Shown: positions 48,380 through 60,815, numbered from the stretch's first letter. The stretch is DNA of 64,000 nucleotides from Tolypeutes matacus (GCA_026826555.1 JAKSZT010005175.1:1598910-1662909); one strand, 5' to 3'. Notes: a model not told the origin generated them from the sequence alone. Made by a program: numbers and translations.

Positions 48380-50390
48380 ATATTTTAAGGACTTTTTTAT
48401 ATAGGCTAGCATATAATCTTTATTTCTTTTATGAAAGAAATGTATAAACAATACCCTTTATTATACCTCTGTAAATAGGGTATTTTCTTAGAAAAGGTGC
48501 ATACTCCTGGCATACAACAGATGACCACAAGGAATGAATATAATAGAAACTTCTTTGTCCATACACACTTTACAAGTTCGTTTTTCTTGTAACTTCCTCA
48601 ATGTTCTCCAGTGACAACCTGAAACATCCTCTGTTGTAATACACTTCATATTCTTTTCCACAAATAAGTTCTTTTATAATGTAGAGTCAATTTCTTTTAG
48701 ACAGCATTTGAAGATGTTGGCTGCAACATTTCCTTTAACTAAAAGAGTATGAATCAATTCTCTTGCTTGTAAAAGTATCTGTTATTTGTTTTATAATACC
48801 ATGTTCCTGTTTATTAATTACATTAATTGTTAAAAGATTATCCAGGATAGGAAGCACACATGTCAACTACTGGAAAAGGGCTATTCGGTTCTTCCAGATT
48901 AATGACAGGTCATCTGATGTCATTTCTTCAGTTTGTCTTTCCTTTTCCACTTCTCTTTTTCCATCTTTCGCATTAAGAAATGCTGACACAGTATCACTAA
49001 CTATTTTATAATTCTCTCCAGTACTTAGGATTTTACTCTGAACTCTATTTTACCAGGATTCTACTGAAGCCCATTTCTAAGGCAGCTTTAACCACAGGTA
49101 TATTCATCATGATGGCATCGACTCAAGAACTTTCTATAGGCCCAAAATAAACAATTGGTGGATTAACATTTTTATCTCCAGGAGTGACTGAAGTTGAAAA
49201 CAGCTATTCAAGAAGATGAGGAGACTTAGCTTGACTCTTTATCAACAAAATCTTGCCCTTGCATGTGTATCAAGAACTCACATCTTGAAAACTCCTTGGC
49301 ATGTTCTACCCATGGATCATCTCCAGATTCCCAACACCTCAAGCCACTGTCACAACAAACCACGATATCATCATTGTGAACTATGTAATAAAAACCAGCA
49401 CTTGCAAGTGATCAGGCTGAACTGGAACACTAGATGGCCAGTAAATAAATTTTCTCAGTCTTGATACATGTGTCTACGTGCTCAAATTAAAAATGCTAAA
49501 CCTCAGTGTTTCCAGATAATTTTCCAGAAGGTCAAGTTGAGAAAATGTTTCTGGTGTTCTGACACCCTTTGGTGTCCAGTTACTCAGTTCCCCACCACAG
49601 GCAAAGCAGGCTACCATATCTCTGGGTCCTATGTAGTAAAAAAAAACCAGCTCTTGCCAATTCTGATGGTGACATAAAAACAAAAAACAAACAAACAAAA
49701 AAAAAACAATGGCCACATATTGTAAGTAAGAAATCTGGTTTCTTCAGTATTCATTGCATAAGTGTACAGATTAGTTCTCAAGGTAGAAAAACCTTTGACC
49801 ACTCTGGAATTAACAGGGTTTGGTGAAAGGTTGGAATAAGAACCACTGAATGAGCCACTATATTCAAAAGTGGGAGATAATGAATGTGCAAAACTGTTTC
49901 TCACTGGAGAAGTATACTTAGGGGTGGATCCCAGACTAGTAACTGAAACCAGATTCTGAATAAAGCTACAGCTAGGACAGATGTTTATGCTTTTCAATAG
50001 CATTGTCTCCTTCTTTCCAGTTATCCACCATCAGGCCACAACAGAAGCATTTGACATTGTCATTCACACTAGTGTAATAAAAACCAGCACAAGCAAGGAT
50101 CCTTTCTGAAATGAGAATACTGGTGGTAAAAGTTGAATATGTAGGATTTCTGTAAAGTTCATATGAAAAGTCATATTTCATTTTTGTTGTTTTTTTGTTT
50201 GTTTGTTTTTCATTTGTTTTGTTTGTTGCCTTTTATCCAATCTGACAAGACTGTGTAAAAAATTTATTCACAAATTTTTGATGAGAGTTACCTGGGTAGT
50301 TTTGTGCATTAGTAGGTGATTTTATTTGATGGCTGAAAGCCTTCACATGAAATTTCTTACCTCTACAATAAATTAGATTTTTTCAAAAAA
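48380..50390 (-). pseudogene. BIRC2: BIRC2 (cIAP1) processed pseudogene, nearly full length
   Basis: On the minus strand this is an intronless copy of cIAP1, an E3 ubiquitin ligase that restrains cell death. It runs from an ATG-like start at 50,309 to a TAA at 48,429-48,431, about 1.88 kb, matching the 618-codon human protein. The 5' part also keeps about 80 bp resembling the leader. The parts are in order: MKYDF and the BIR1 region (VKCFCCGLM, 50,030-50,181), a serine-rich linker, BIR2 (VACFACGG, near 49,590), BIR3 remnant (49,350-49,470), CARD (48,700-48,950) and RING ([10 protein letters not shown], near 48,565). Several frameshifts, internal stops and an AAAC/TTTG insertion near 49,675-49,710 break it. 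The normal gene has multiple coding exons, so retrotransposition is inferred. No poly-A tail or target duplication was found. Confidence 0.93.
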
Positions 50391-51555
50391 AGGAACCAAA
50401 TGATAGCCTCCTACTTATCTAGAATTCATTAAGCCTTCTTTACTGGATTTATACTTGATTTTACACTCAGGTAGGAAGGTAGGATGGCTATCTCTCCTAA
50501 GTTGTACCAAGATGAAATTTAGTACTCTTTGGGATTATGTTATATAGGTCACCCAATTGCTATTTACTTATAATTTAATGTAATACTAACTTAATGACCT
50601 GAAAGAATTGATATACTTCTGAAAATATATTTAAAAAGAAAAACAAACTGATTTTTTAAAGGTTTATGTTCCCAAAATTCTAAGCAACTATAGAAATCTT
50701 AAATTGTGCCTTTAATTTGCTTTTGCTTACAAGCTATAATGCCTGGAAATCAGGGCAGTTATTTATTATATGCTACAAAAGAAGAAAAAATTGTATGCAT
50801 CAGTCCTACAAGCACTTTAATAAGGCATTAAAATATCTTGTTTTATTCTAATAAAAAATAATTAAAGCCTTCATATGGTCACATTATATAAAGGCTAATT
50901 TCACAAAGCTTATCATCATAGTATTTCATGTTAGTGTCAGTTAACTTTTAAGGAAGTCAACATTGACAAACTTTGTTGAACTGAAGTTCATTACGCTGTA
51001 TATGATGTCAAATGTATTTTGCTTAAAGCTCACAAACTGTTAACTCTTCCATCTTTGTTAAATATTTCCTATACTTGCAATAACACCATTATTATTATTT
51101 CTTATTACCTTTGCATATTACTTTATTTTAATTGATGAATTGAAGGTATCTGCAGGTACATCTGAATAACAAATTAACCATAAATTTTCCAGAGCAAAAA
51201 CTTCTTACATTGCTTTTATAAAAATTAAGTAATCTATTTTTTATTTAAGAACCATGTATTTATATCATTCATTTTGGAATTAATTTTGAATCATTTCATG
51301 AAAATATATAACTTGTCTTTTCTAGTGTCGTCACAAATGCTAAAAAATATTATCATAGTAAAAGAATTACTGCTATGTATAATATATCGGTAATTAGCCC
51401 TATTAGCCTTTCTTAAAACTCTTCCTATTTTTAAAGATAATTCATACCCAAAATTACACTCCATAGAATTCAAATTATTTCCCTTTATAAAGTTTCTGGG
51501 TTTCAATAAAGGGATTTATTACTGCAGGGGATTAAAAAATAATTTTTTTTTTTTA
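50391..51555. other. Intergenic, nothing recognised
   Basis: AT-rich unique sequence between the processed pseudogene and a small GC-rich patch. Confidence 0.5.
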
Positions 51556-51574
51556 AAAAAAAGGAGATTCTTCA

Positions 51575-51665
51575 GTACTATAAAGTCACTGTGCCAGCGC
51601 AGCTGCATGGAAGCCGCGCAGATGCTACCTAGCCACCAGAGCAGGTCAGGCCCGGCTTGCCAGTT
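51575..51665. other. Small GC-rich patch between homopolymer runs
   Basis: About 70-90 bp (for instance CACTGTGCCAGCGCAGCTGC and AGGCCCGGCTTGCC) stand out in AT-rich surroundings. A T/A run lies before it (51,541-51,560) and a T-run after it (51,740-51,758). It contains two CpGs. I do not recognise it: it is perhaps a fragment of a SINE or a processed transcript. Confidence 0.5.
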
Positions 51666-52544
51666 GAATAGAGATTATGGTCTTTAAAAGTATTGGATTG
51701 TATCTCAATATAATAATTTAGAATAAACTCTTTGATAATTTTTTTTTTTTTTTTTTTTCTGATGAGATTGATCTGGTGGAGCCATAGGCTAAGTATCTCT
51801 GCTGGGAAACAAAGTATTCCATTGAAAGACAAGTAAAGTTCTACAGTTAATATGTTTTCAAATCAACAAAAGTAAGGAAAAAATTAACAAACCAGACTAA
51901 ATAAGGTTTAAAAATATACTTTTATTTGTTTTTTCAGAGCATGAATTATAGACTCAACAAATATTATCACATCGTCAATATACTTTGGGGATATTCAGAA
52001 TGGATCTAATCAGTTTCTGTAATTGGACATTCGGTAGGAAATAATGGAGTAAAAAATCCATTGTGTTGATCCAAACATTGCAAATGGCAGTTCCAGAGAC
52101 TAGATCAGAGAGATTGAGTACACTGACAAAAGTAAATAACATTTGGGGGGTCATTCACAGGGATTCAGGAAGAACAATTCATTTCATAATAAAAGCCGAG
52201 GACTTACTATAAACAAGATGAGGTTATATCAAGCCATCAAATCCCCAGCACATGGCCTCTAACTATAGTTAACAAAAATCAAATTACCCAAAGACTAAAC
52301 TCAATTCATTGAGTTTATCAATGAATATTTAATATGGATCACTTTGAAGATAGCCATCGGCATACAGCTGACACAATTTATTTACATTTGTAAAATGTTG
52401 CATTGGAGGGCTCATTAATGCTTTCTTTGGAAATATTCTGGGCTATGTAAAGAATATTAATGAAAAAGAAGGAATTTTCTTCCCTTATTTGTCACCAAAG
52501 GAATATGGACTGACCCTCTACATTCTTTTCAGTTTTACTTAATC

Positions 52545-53543
52545 CTAAAATTGTACTTTATTTATGATCCAATTTCTCTCAAACAATTTTTTCATTGCCT
52601 CCTTAACATCTTTGTTCCTCAAACTGTAAATGATGGGATTCAGCATGGGAATCACAATAGTGTAAAATATAGACACTATCATATCATGGTCTAAAGCATA
52701 ACTGGAACTTGGCCTCACATACATGAAGAGGATTGTCCCATGGTAAATTGACACTCCAGTTAAGTGAGAGCCACAGGTGGAAAAGACTTTTTGCCTACCT
52801 TCAGCAGAATGCATCCTCAGAATGGCCATCAGAATGAAAGCATAGGAGATCAGGACTATCAAAATAGTAATTATCTCAATAGACCCCACAAAGTAGAAGA
52901 GTAGAAGCTGATTGATGTGAGTGTCAGAACAAGAAATAGCAAGAAGTGGAGGGATGTCACAAAAGACATGTCTAATTTCATTGGATGCACAGAAGGATAA
53001 GCTAAAAGTGGCTGCAGTGTGTATAGTAGCATGCAAAATGCCACCCAGATAGGAAGCAATGATGAGTGGCACATAGACTCGGGGTGACATATTAACTGAA
53101 TAGAGCAGTGGGTTGTAGATTGCTATATAGCGATCATAAGCCATTGCAGCCAGCAGAAAACACTCAGTAGTCCCAAAAGTAACAAAAAGAAACATCTGCA
53201 TTACACACCCAGGAAATGAAATGGCTTTATTAACTGCCAGGAAGTTGACCAACATTTTGGGGGTGACAACTGAAGAATAGCAGGCATCCACAAGTGACAA
53301 CACACTCAGAAAATAGTACATGGGGTTGTGAAGCTGGGAATTACCAATGACCAATACAACCAGTCCCAAATTTCCTAGCAAAGTAAAAATATAGATCACT
53401 AGAAATAATAAAAACAGGAAGAGTTTTAGCTCAATGTTATTTGTGAAGCCCCTCAATATAAACACAGTGACTTCAGTCACATTCTTCAATGGAATACTAT
53501 ATGGCTCCAAATCTGATGACAGAACAGACATTCCAATATACAT
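52545..53543 (-). CDS. Olfactory receptor, OR5T family, intact
   Basis: A class II odorant receptor, a seven-transmembrane GPCR expected to couple to G-olf in cilia of olfactory neurons. The frame gives 332 residues. An N-glycosylation site NVT is at residue 21. Other landmarks: GN of TM1 at 57-58, [10 protein letters not shown] after it, Cys113 and Cys195 for the conserved disulphide, MAYDRY at 134-139, SY at 233-234, [10 protein letters not shown] at 252-261 in TM6 and [13 protein letters not shown] at 302-314 (TM7). The residues agree strongly with OR5T1/2/3, and the C-terminal ERNWIINK resembles OR5T3 (remembered). A second start, Met5 at 53,531, fits the usual family start better; the given start is the longest option. 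It is the only OR here that is unbroken, and it runs opposite to the others. Promoter and 5' noncoding exon were not found. An olfactory role is inferred from the family. Confidence 0.93.
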   Translation of the reverse strand: MYIGMSVLSSDLEPYSIPLKNVTEVTVFILRGFTNNIELKLFLFLLFLVIYIFTLLGNLGLVVLVIGNSQLHNPMYYFLSVLSLVDACYSSVVTPKMLVNFLAVNKAISFPGCVMQMFLFVTFGTTECFLLAAMAYDRYIAIYNPLLYSVNMSPRVYVPLIIASYLGGILHATIHTAATFSLSFCASNEIRHVFCDIPPLLAISCSDTHINQLLLFYFVGSIEIITILIVLISYAFILMAILRMHSAEGRQKVFSTCGSHLTGVSIYHGTILFMYVRPSSSYALDHDMIVSIFYTIVIPMLNPIIYSLRNKDVKEAMKKLFERNWIINKVQF

Positions 53544-55100
53544 TTATAAGTGCTCCCAGCAATATTCCACAAAAATAGAGTTTTCTCAATTATACCATTA
53601 TTTTTTTTCTCCCTTGGAATAGCATAATGATATCCTAGGCAGTGATGAGATAGGGAGTGATAATAAAATTTGGCCCAAATGGGTGCATTTTTTTTTCTTT
53701 AAAATAAATGAAGAAATGTTCATTCAATTTTGGCCACATGAACCAGATAAAACAAACAAACAACCGAAAATCCTGTGAATTAATGTGCTATATTTTCCAG
53801 TTAATTTTTTGTTAAATTTTCTACCACTTGTTTTCACATTTCATCATATTAAAATCACAAAGATGAATGAATATTGTGATTTTTATATCCAGAAATATAA
53901 TAGAAAATACACACCTGATTGCTAGTCTTAAATTTGTTATAAAGTACGTGAAATGCCTTTTTTTAAATAGTCATAATTAGAAAATGGGAGGAACCACATT
54001 CACTTGGCAATATTATACTAAGTATAAATGAGAAAAAAGGTGAAAATTGTTTAATTTTGAAATGCTTCCTGATGACTTAAATATGGGATAAGTTAATATT
54101 TCAACTTCTCTTACAGGGCCTTCTTTTCAGACCACATGGTTTTCCCTGGCAAGGATTCCATACCAGTTCTCCTTCAGGAGCAGTGACAACCCTAGCAGCA
54201 GAAGGTATTCCGAAGGTAGATGCAACTTGCTTGATGTCAAAAAGAGTACAATCACTTTTTTTGTTTCTTTAAATACATATGTTTAAATTACCAGTTTTTA
54301 GCCTTTGCAATTTCTTGTACCACTATTATTTTTGTTCAAATTTTAACTTAATGACAATATATGTTTTTTCTCTGTTCATATGCTCACTATCACTGCAAAG
54401 TCTTGGCTGAATTTTCGAGACATTTGTCTCAAGAAGACATCATGGCCATTTCATTAATGTTTTATACTTGTTTATGTAGACTTAAATAATTATGAATTAA
54501 ATATCACCCAATGATCCCAATTAAAATTGTTTGCAAAAGCTATTGCTGAAAGAATTAAATCACATTATTTGCCACAAGGTAGAGTTTGATTTCTGTTATT
54601 TTTCTCCAGGCATTCAGACTGTTTCTTACTTAGTGGAGTGTGAAGAGAGAATAGTGCATGACAAAAACAAAACAAAATAAAACAAAGCACAATGTTAAGT
54701 GGCATCTGTATATGCCCTGAAAACATTAGTTGTACAACAACTTTCAAATCCAAGATCCACTCTATTTAGAGTGAGACCAAAGTGTTTAACCTATTCTTAT
54801 TTAATTGTCAGTTACACTTTCCTGGCTTTAAATGAGTGAAGCATTTGGCATGAATTAGGCTGCTTTGTATTCAGTGATTTACAATGATTTATCTCTGTGA
54901 CATGAAATACACTACGTTTTTGTCGTATTGCGATGTTCATATGTCATGAAGAGAAGGAGCAAATCAGCTTAAAATTACTGCAATGAAAAGTAAGGAACAG
55001 GCCTTTAACTTCCTAGATCTAGGTTAAGAATTTCTAATATATAAACTTAATGGTTTCATTAATATGCAGTTACTAAAAATGCTCATTTGAACCTATGAAA
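53544..55100. other. Intergenic, nothing clearly recognised
   Basis: AT-rich sequence upstream of the OR5T-like gene, where a 5' noncoding exon and promoter would be expected but are not recognisable. A short segment at 54,697-54,790 recurs at 63,545-63,690. Confidence 0.5.
54697..54790 (+). repeat. Short segment shared with 63,545-63,690
   Basis: Shared words include GGCATCTGTATAT, ACAACAACTT, AAGATCCACT, TATTTAGAGTGAGA and GTGTTTAACCTATTCTT, in the same order and orientation. The copy at the right has an extra 30-odd bases between GAGTGAGA and the GTGTTTAACC part. Confidence 0.85.
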
Positions 55101-55119
55101 ATTCTAGAATAACATAAAC

Positions 55120-55215
55120 AATTTATAGACAGTTAGTTAATAGCAGAACCAGGATTCAAGTCAAGATTTCTTAACTCCACAATCTAAGGTATTTCCGCTC
55201 TATCATATTGCAATC
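55120..55215 (-). repeat. MIR SINE remnant, antisense
   Basis: GTTAATAGCAGAACCAGGATTCAAGTC and ATCTAAGGTATTTCCGCTC follow the antisense MIR order. Confidence 0.6.
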
Positions 55216-56039
55216 CTATTGTGATCTGCCAATATTTTGGAATTTCATCCTCAAGAAACAACACAGAATAATACCTTCACCCATGAAATTCTTTTTTAAA
55301 ACCATCAAGCTAAATTAGAAAATGAAATTAAAATAAACAAACAAAAACTACCACGGTCTCTAATTCAATTAACTAAATAGTAAAATAGTCTTAAATATAT
55401 TTATATTCCTCTTTGAGAAAAATAATTACTTTTGCATATACCAAATGGACAGTGGAAAGTCAATAATCTCTCCATTTAAAAATTTTACTAATATAAAAAT
55501 ATAGTCCTTTATTCCTAGTGTTTCTATTTCTGATTATTATCTTTATTAAAGCAAATAAATTTATATCTATTGAACTAAATATATTGGGAGCCCTTCCTAT
55601 TTTCCCTGCTATTTTCTGTGGAAGGCATGCAGTTCTATTTTTAATACAACTCTAATAGGACTCCTAATCTCTAATTAAATATTAAAGTAAAAACTCTAGT
55701 TTGAGATTCAAGTTCATAGTTTCTAAAGCATTTGATGAAAACCCATTCTTTTTACCTGTGGAACTGAACTGCTCACTTAATTAAGAAACCCTAGGAATAC
55801 AATGCATTTGGATTCTTATACCAGTTTATCAAGCTTTTCTTGAAGTCCACAGGGGATGACCCAAGAAGAAAACACCAACTCTTTTGGGACAGAAAATTAA
55901 CAAGATGATTTTCTTCCAGTTGTAAACAACTTAATGTTTCTGGAACAATAAGCTATATGATAAAAATGATTACAATGAACATACTTTTTTCTTTGGTAGA
56001 AAAATAAACTCATTGAAAATCATATGGCATAAGATTGGA

Positions 56040-56170
56040 CAAGAAATCTAATCATAAGTACATAGACTTAGCTCTGATATTTATTAGCTATGTGCCATTA
56101 AGTTAACGTAAAACTCTGAAATCCAGCTTCTTCTTCCTAGGAATAAAACCTGTTTAATTTTCTCAAAATT
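56040..56170 (+). repeat. MIR SINE remnant, sense
   Basis: TATTTATTAGCTATGTGCC and AAGTTAACGTAAAACTCTG fit the middle of MIR. Eroded. Confidence 0.5.
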
Positions 56171-56639
56171 CCACTGAACATGTTTGCAATTAAATATATA
56201 AAAATATATCCTATGACAGAATTCATAGTTCTTTTATGACTAGGCTTTTGTTTAAATTATCAAGTGATATACTTTTAAGTGGTATGAGAAAGTTTAAGCT
56301 TATTGAGAATTTCAAAGACTAGATTCAGCATGAATACTGTAAACTTATGGATAAAAAGTATTAACAGAATACATGGAAGTAGACTGATAACTGTAATATT
56401 CTATGTGGTAAAATAGTAGAGTATTAGAGTTCAGACTAGTACTTTGCCTTGTTAATAAGGAACTCCCGTAAAATTTTTTTGAATAATACAAGCTTAGATC
56501 CCAAGGGTTAGATCCCAAATCCTTACACTCTAACTTATATCTGGAATACTGGCTATGGAATCTCAAATAAAATGAAAAAAGATATAAAGAAATATCATAT
56601 TGCTAGGCAGCCCAGTTGGAAGCAACCTATTAAAAAATG

Positions 56640-57400
56640 CAATCCAAAATTGATCTATAGTTTCAAGGGAGCACCAATTAAAACATTATTTTTCCAGAAA
56701 TTGAGACGTTGATTCTACAGTTTAGGTAAAAACCAAAGAACTAAAGTTAGTTAACACAAATTTGAAAAAGAAAAATAAAATTGGATGACTCATATCATCT
56801 GATTTCAGGACATGTCATCAAGCTAAATAATCAACAGAATGTGGTAATGGTGTAAAGATAAATACCGAGATCAGTGTAACTAATTAGCTAGTTTAGAAAT
56901 AGTTTCACACATATATGGCCAATTAATTTTTCACAAAGATGTCCAGGAATATCCATGATGGGCATATAGTATTTTTTTTTAAATGGTGCTGAAAAAAAAT
57001 GAATAGTTTTTTTTTTATTTTGCCAAAAAGGATACATTAACTCATCATTTGCTCCATATATAAATGTTTCCAAAATAGAACTTGGACATGAGTGTGAAGA
57101 CTAATACCATAAAAATTCTAAAGTAAACAGAAGAGAACATGTGTGTGACCATGGTTTAGTCCCATTTTTTTAGATAAAACACAAAATATATTAGCTATCA
57201 GAGAAAACTGGATACATTGTATTCCCACATATTAAAATCTGCTCTGTGAAAGACCATGAGGGGATAAGCAAACAAGTCACAGATTTGTGGAAAATATTTT
57301 CTACACAGATATTTGACAAAGATTGTATATATATATACAAAATGAATTTCTTTGTTTTCTTCCTCAAACTTTTCCCTTATCATATGAAAAGTTGTATTAC
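56640..57400 (+). repeat. Old LINE-1 ORF2 fragment, sense
   Basis: Typical pieces of the C-terminal ORF2 coding region in order: CTGATTTCAGGACATGTCA, TGGTAATGGTGTAAAGATA, TATATGGCCAATTAATTTTTC, TAAATGGTGCTGAA and TCTGCTCTGTGAAAGACCATG. Decayed, no open frame. Confidence 0.65.
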
Positions 57401-57526
57401 TTTCATGTTATAATATCTAAGAATGTCAAGTTTAAGAGTGAATATTAACCAAGGACTTGCACCCTACTCTATAGAGAATTAGTGCATTGCTTGTTGTACA
57501 CAGCAAAGTTGAACATTGTTAGATGG

Positions 57527-57528
<2 letters not shown>

Positions 57529-57566
<38 letters not shown>
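57529..57566. repeat. TA microsatellite
   Basis: An uninterrupted AT repeat of 38 bp. Confidence 0.97.
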
Positions 57567-57569
<3 letters not shown>

Positions 57570-57648
57570 TGTCTGTAATTGTTTTTACTTAGAGACTAAG
57601 TATGATTTAAGATAATGTGTGTGGTTGCTGAGTTGACAACGGGTGGAC

Positions 57649-58097
57649 TGTGATGGTTAGGCTAATGTGTCAACTCAGCCAGGTAATTGTGCCCAGTTGT
57701 TTGGTCGAGCAAGCACTGGACTAATCGTAGTACAAGGACATTCATGGGCTTTAGTCATCAGTGAGTTTACTCATAGATGGCTGATTATATCTGCATCAAT
57801 CAGGGAATTGCTGTCAGCAATGAGTGATGTTTTATCCAATCAGTTGAATGCTTTAAAAGGGGAAGTGATTTCAGCATTCAGAAAGAATTTCCCAGTTCAT
57901 CTTTGGACAGCCAATGTCTGCCGAAAACTCATCAATGACCTTCATTGGACTTTCATTGGAGCCCCTGATTTGCAGCCTGCCTGTGGAAACTGGACTTATG
58001 CACCCCCAAGGTCATGTGAAATACTCTTATAAAATCTCATACTATTTACAGATATCTCCTGTTGATTCTGTTTCCCTAGAGAACCCTGACTAATACA
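57649..58097 (+). mobile_element. ERVL-type LTR (MLT2-like), solo
   Basis: It begins TGTGATGGTTAGGCTAATGT, contains TTTGGTCGAGCAAGCACTGG and ATCCAATCAGTTGAATGC, and ends GAGAACCCTGACTAATACA. Start and end are those of ERVL LTRs of the MLT2 group, in a lineage-specific form. TG...CA ends are present, but the 5-bp flanks (TGGAC and ACCCT) do not match. A purine-rich stretch precedes the start, so part of the internal region may lie upstream. Confidence 0.75.
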
Positions 58098-59160
58098 ACC
58101 CTCAAAAATATTTTTAATAAATAGCAAATCAGGTACATCTAGAGAATTGAAAAGAATTAAAATGTCGTTGCCTTTCTGTTGTCAACAAATGTCATTCTGG
58201 GCCCTAGGTGTATGTGTGTATGTGTGCAGGTGTGTGTGTACTAATTCATCTGAGTAATTAATATATAAGAATTTGAATAACAAATTTCAATGCTCTCGAT
58301 CTTTATGCTTTTTATGTATAAAAAGTAAATGAAACTAGTTCATATTATACCTAAATCTGCATTTTCTGTTCCACACATAAAAGTATAGTTCAGATAATTT
58401 GCAAAATATTTATGTAATAAAATGTAAAATATCAAGTTCAAATATGCTATGAAATCCTTGGTACTAAAATAAATTACTAAATACTTTAGTTCTTTCCTTG
58501 TTTCTAGGTGATTGGAAGTACCCATCAACACCAGACTTCTACATAAGTAGAGTTCTACATAAGAATTGCATCTCCATACTTAACGTAATGTAAAACAACA
58601 AAGAATATAAAAAATGTAAAATTAATGTTCATAGTGGTAAATAAGAGTGCTCTAATTCAAGCAGATGCTTTTAATTTCTTATGGAAGAAGACAGTCCAGT
58701 TCAAAGTAGGATGATGGAAATAGGGTTCAAACAAATGGTCATGAAACTTTATCAATAGAGGACAAGAAACCTTCAACTATATTGATATTTTTATATAATC
58801 CATAAATATCAATACTACTTTTATGTTTATGTTGCTAGTTATGGAAGCTAAGAGTCATTTTAGATTACTATTTATTTCTTAGTCTCTTAATGGTAGTCTC
58901 TTTTGTTCATATTCACTTTATCCTGTCTTAATAAATTGAAAAGTATGCATTTACAACAAGAATCCTGTTTTGTTTTATTTCACTATAGGATCAAGGGGTA
59001 TTTGTAGAATATTTATTTCTTCTTGTGTCAGTGTATGTAGTTTGTGTGTGTCTAGGAATTTGTCCATTTCATCTATGTTATCTGATTTGTTTGCATACAG
59101 TTTTTCAGAGTATGCTCTTATACTCCTGCTTATTTCTGTGGCATTGAATGTATTACACCC
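58098..59160. other. Intergenic, nothing recognised
   Basis: AT-rich, with a short TGTGTGTA patch at about 58,209-58,236. No gene is seen. Confidence 0.5.
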
Positions 59161-59164
59161 TCTT

Positions 59165-59700
59165 TCACTTCTTTTTTTTGAATTTTTTTTAATTTTTAAA
59201 GAACCTTTAGATTACATAAATGTTACATAAATTTTAGGGGATTTCTATATGGCCAATCCCCTCCACCTCCCACAATTTCCCACATTAGCAACATTTTTCT
59301 TTAGTGTGGTACATTGGCTACAATTGATGAACATATATTGAAGCATTGCTACTAACTCTGGACTATAGTTTATATAATATTTTTTACTCTGTCCCACACA
59401 AGTTTATAGGTAATGACAAAATGTATAATGGCCTGCATCTGTCATTGCAACATTATGCAGGACAATTACAATGTCCCCAAAATACCCCCATGTTATACCT
59501 ATTCTTCCCTCTCCTTCCCCTCAGAACCTGTGGTGTCCAGTGTCTCCATATCAACAATAAAGTTGTCCCATTATTATGAAAATGAATATAATAGAATAAT
59601 AATGTCTACTTTAGTCCATTATTCATTCCCCAATCTTGAGGATTTGGGATGGTGATGCTTACTCTGTTTCTACCTAAAAGGGAGCTTAAAGCTCATGGGA
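59165..59700 (-). mobile_element. LINE-1 3' end, antisense, left part of an interrupted copy
   Basis: Begins with the antisense end (TTTAGATTACATAAATGTTAC, AGGGGATTTCTATATGGCC) and matches 18,325-18,860 closely. It continues at 60,816-61,030 after a foreign sense-oriented insert. Confidence 0.75.
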
Positions 59701-60815
59701 CAAGCAAATGAAAAATAAAGAGCTCAAATAAAAGGTGGAAATGGTAAAGACAAATGAGTTTATATGGCTAAGAGACTTCAAAGTGAATCAGGAGGTCATC
59801 CCAGATGTAACACTCATGCATATCTCAGCAGGATCTCATAGACTGCCAAAGTGGATACTAACCCAAATAGTGGGGCTCCTGAAGGCTCTGGAGTCACCTA
59901 GGTCTTATGGTCAGGCACATAGCTCTGGAGTTTGGTGCCTTGCCAGTGGGCCCTACTTTGCAGTTTTGCTCCTGAGAGTGACAGAGTTGGACTCAATCAT
60001 GGCTTCCCTACACATGGCTCATCTGTCCCTTCTATTTAAACCTATACTTGGTGCTGGAGTTTGTAGGTGTACATCCAAGAGACTAGAATCTTTGGGCTGT
60101 CCATGTGCCAGTTGGGCCTGGGGCCTATCAGAATTGCAATACCTACTCTCTAGTCCATTGGACTTACCCAGGACAACTAACAAGGAGGTGAGGATTGACA
60201 ACCATCTTACCAAGGAAATGAGAATGCCTACAACTACAAGCAAGAGAGTCCCATCCATTGGCTGCATGGGATTGAAGCCCCCTCTTATTTAGAGGTGGAG
60301 TGGACATCACCTTTCCAGAATCCTCAGGATTGGGGAATGAACTATGGACAAGAGTGGACTTACTGGTACTCTACTGTGGACATATTGTGATTCTAGCAAT
60401 GGAAGAAATTACAACATTGATGTGGAACCAGTGGGTACTGGATGGTCTGGGGGCAGGGAGAGGGAAAAACAGTTGTGATATGGGTGCTATTTTGGGATTT
60501 GGTGATCATCCTGAATGACATGGCAGTGACAGATATAAGCCATTTTATATTATTCCATAATGTAATGTGTAGAACTGTGTGGGAAAGAATGTGGACTACA
60601 GGGTGAACTGTGGCCCATGCTCAGTGGCGATGCCCCAGAATGTGTTTATCAATTGCAATGAATGTGCCACACTGATGAAAGATGTTGTTTATGGGGGAGG
60701 ATGTGGATGTGTGTGTGTGGGGGGGAGTGGGGCATATGGAAATTCTTATATTTTTGTATAACATTTATGTAATCTAAGATTCTTTTAAAAATTAAAATAT
60801 ATTGTAAAAAAAAAA
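59701..60815 (+). mobile_element. LINE-1 3' region, sense, nested in an antisense copy
   Basis: About 1.1 kb in sense orientation with a terminal A-run at 60,806-60,815. Its text is the reverse complement of 18,330-19,380 (for example GGCTAAGAGACTTCAAAGTG against CACTTTGAGGTCTCTTAGCC). A plus-strand open frame of 185 codons at 59,735-60,292 lies here, but it is unrelated to LINE-1 proteins and I treat it as chance. Confidence 0.75.

Noticed and set aside
52871..53074. Second minus-strand open frame inside the OR5T-like gene
   Set aside because: An out-of-frame shadow of the intact receptor.
57667..58032. 121-codon open frame on the plus strand
   Set aside because: It is entirely inside an ERVL-type LTR, which is not expected to encode protein.
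59735..60292. 185-codon open frame on the plus strand
   Set aside because: It lies wholly within a LINE-1 3' region that occurs four times in the window, and its product resembles no protein family.
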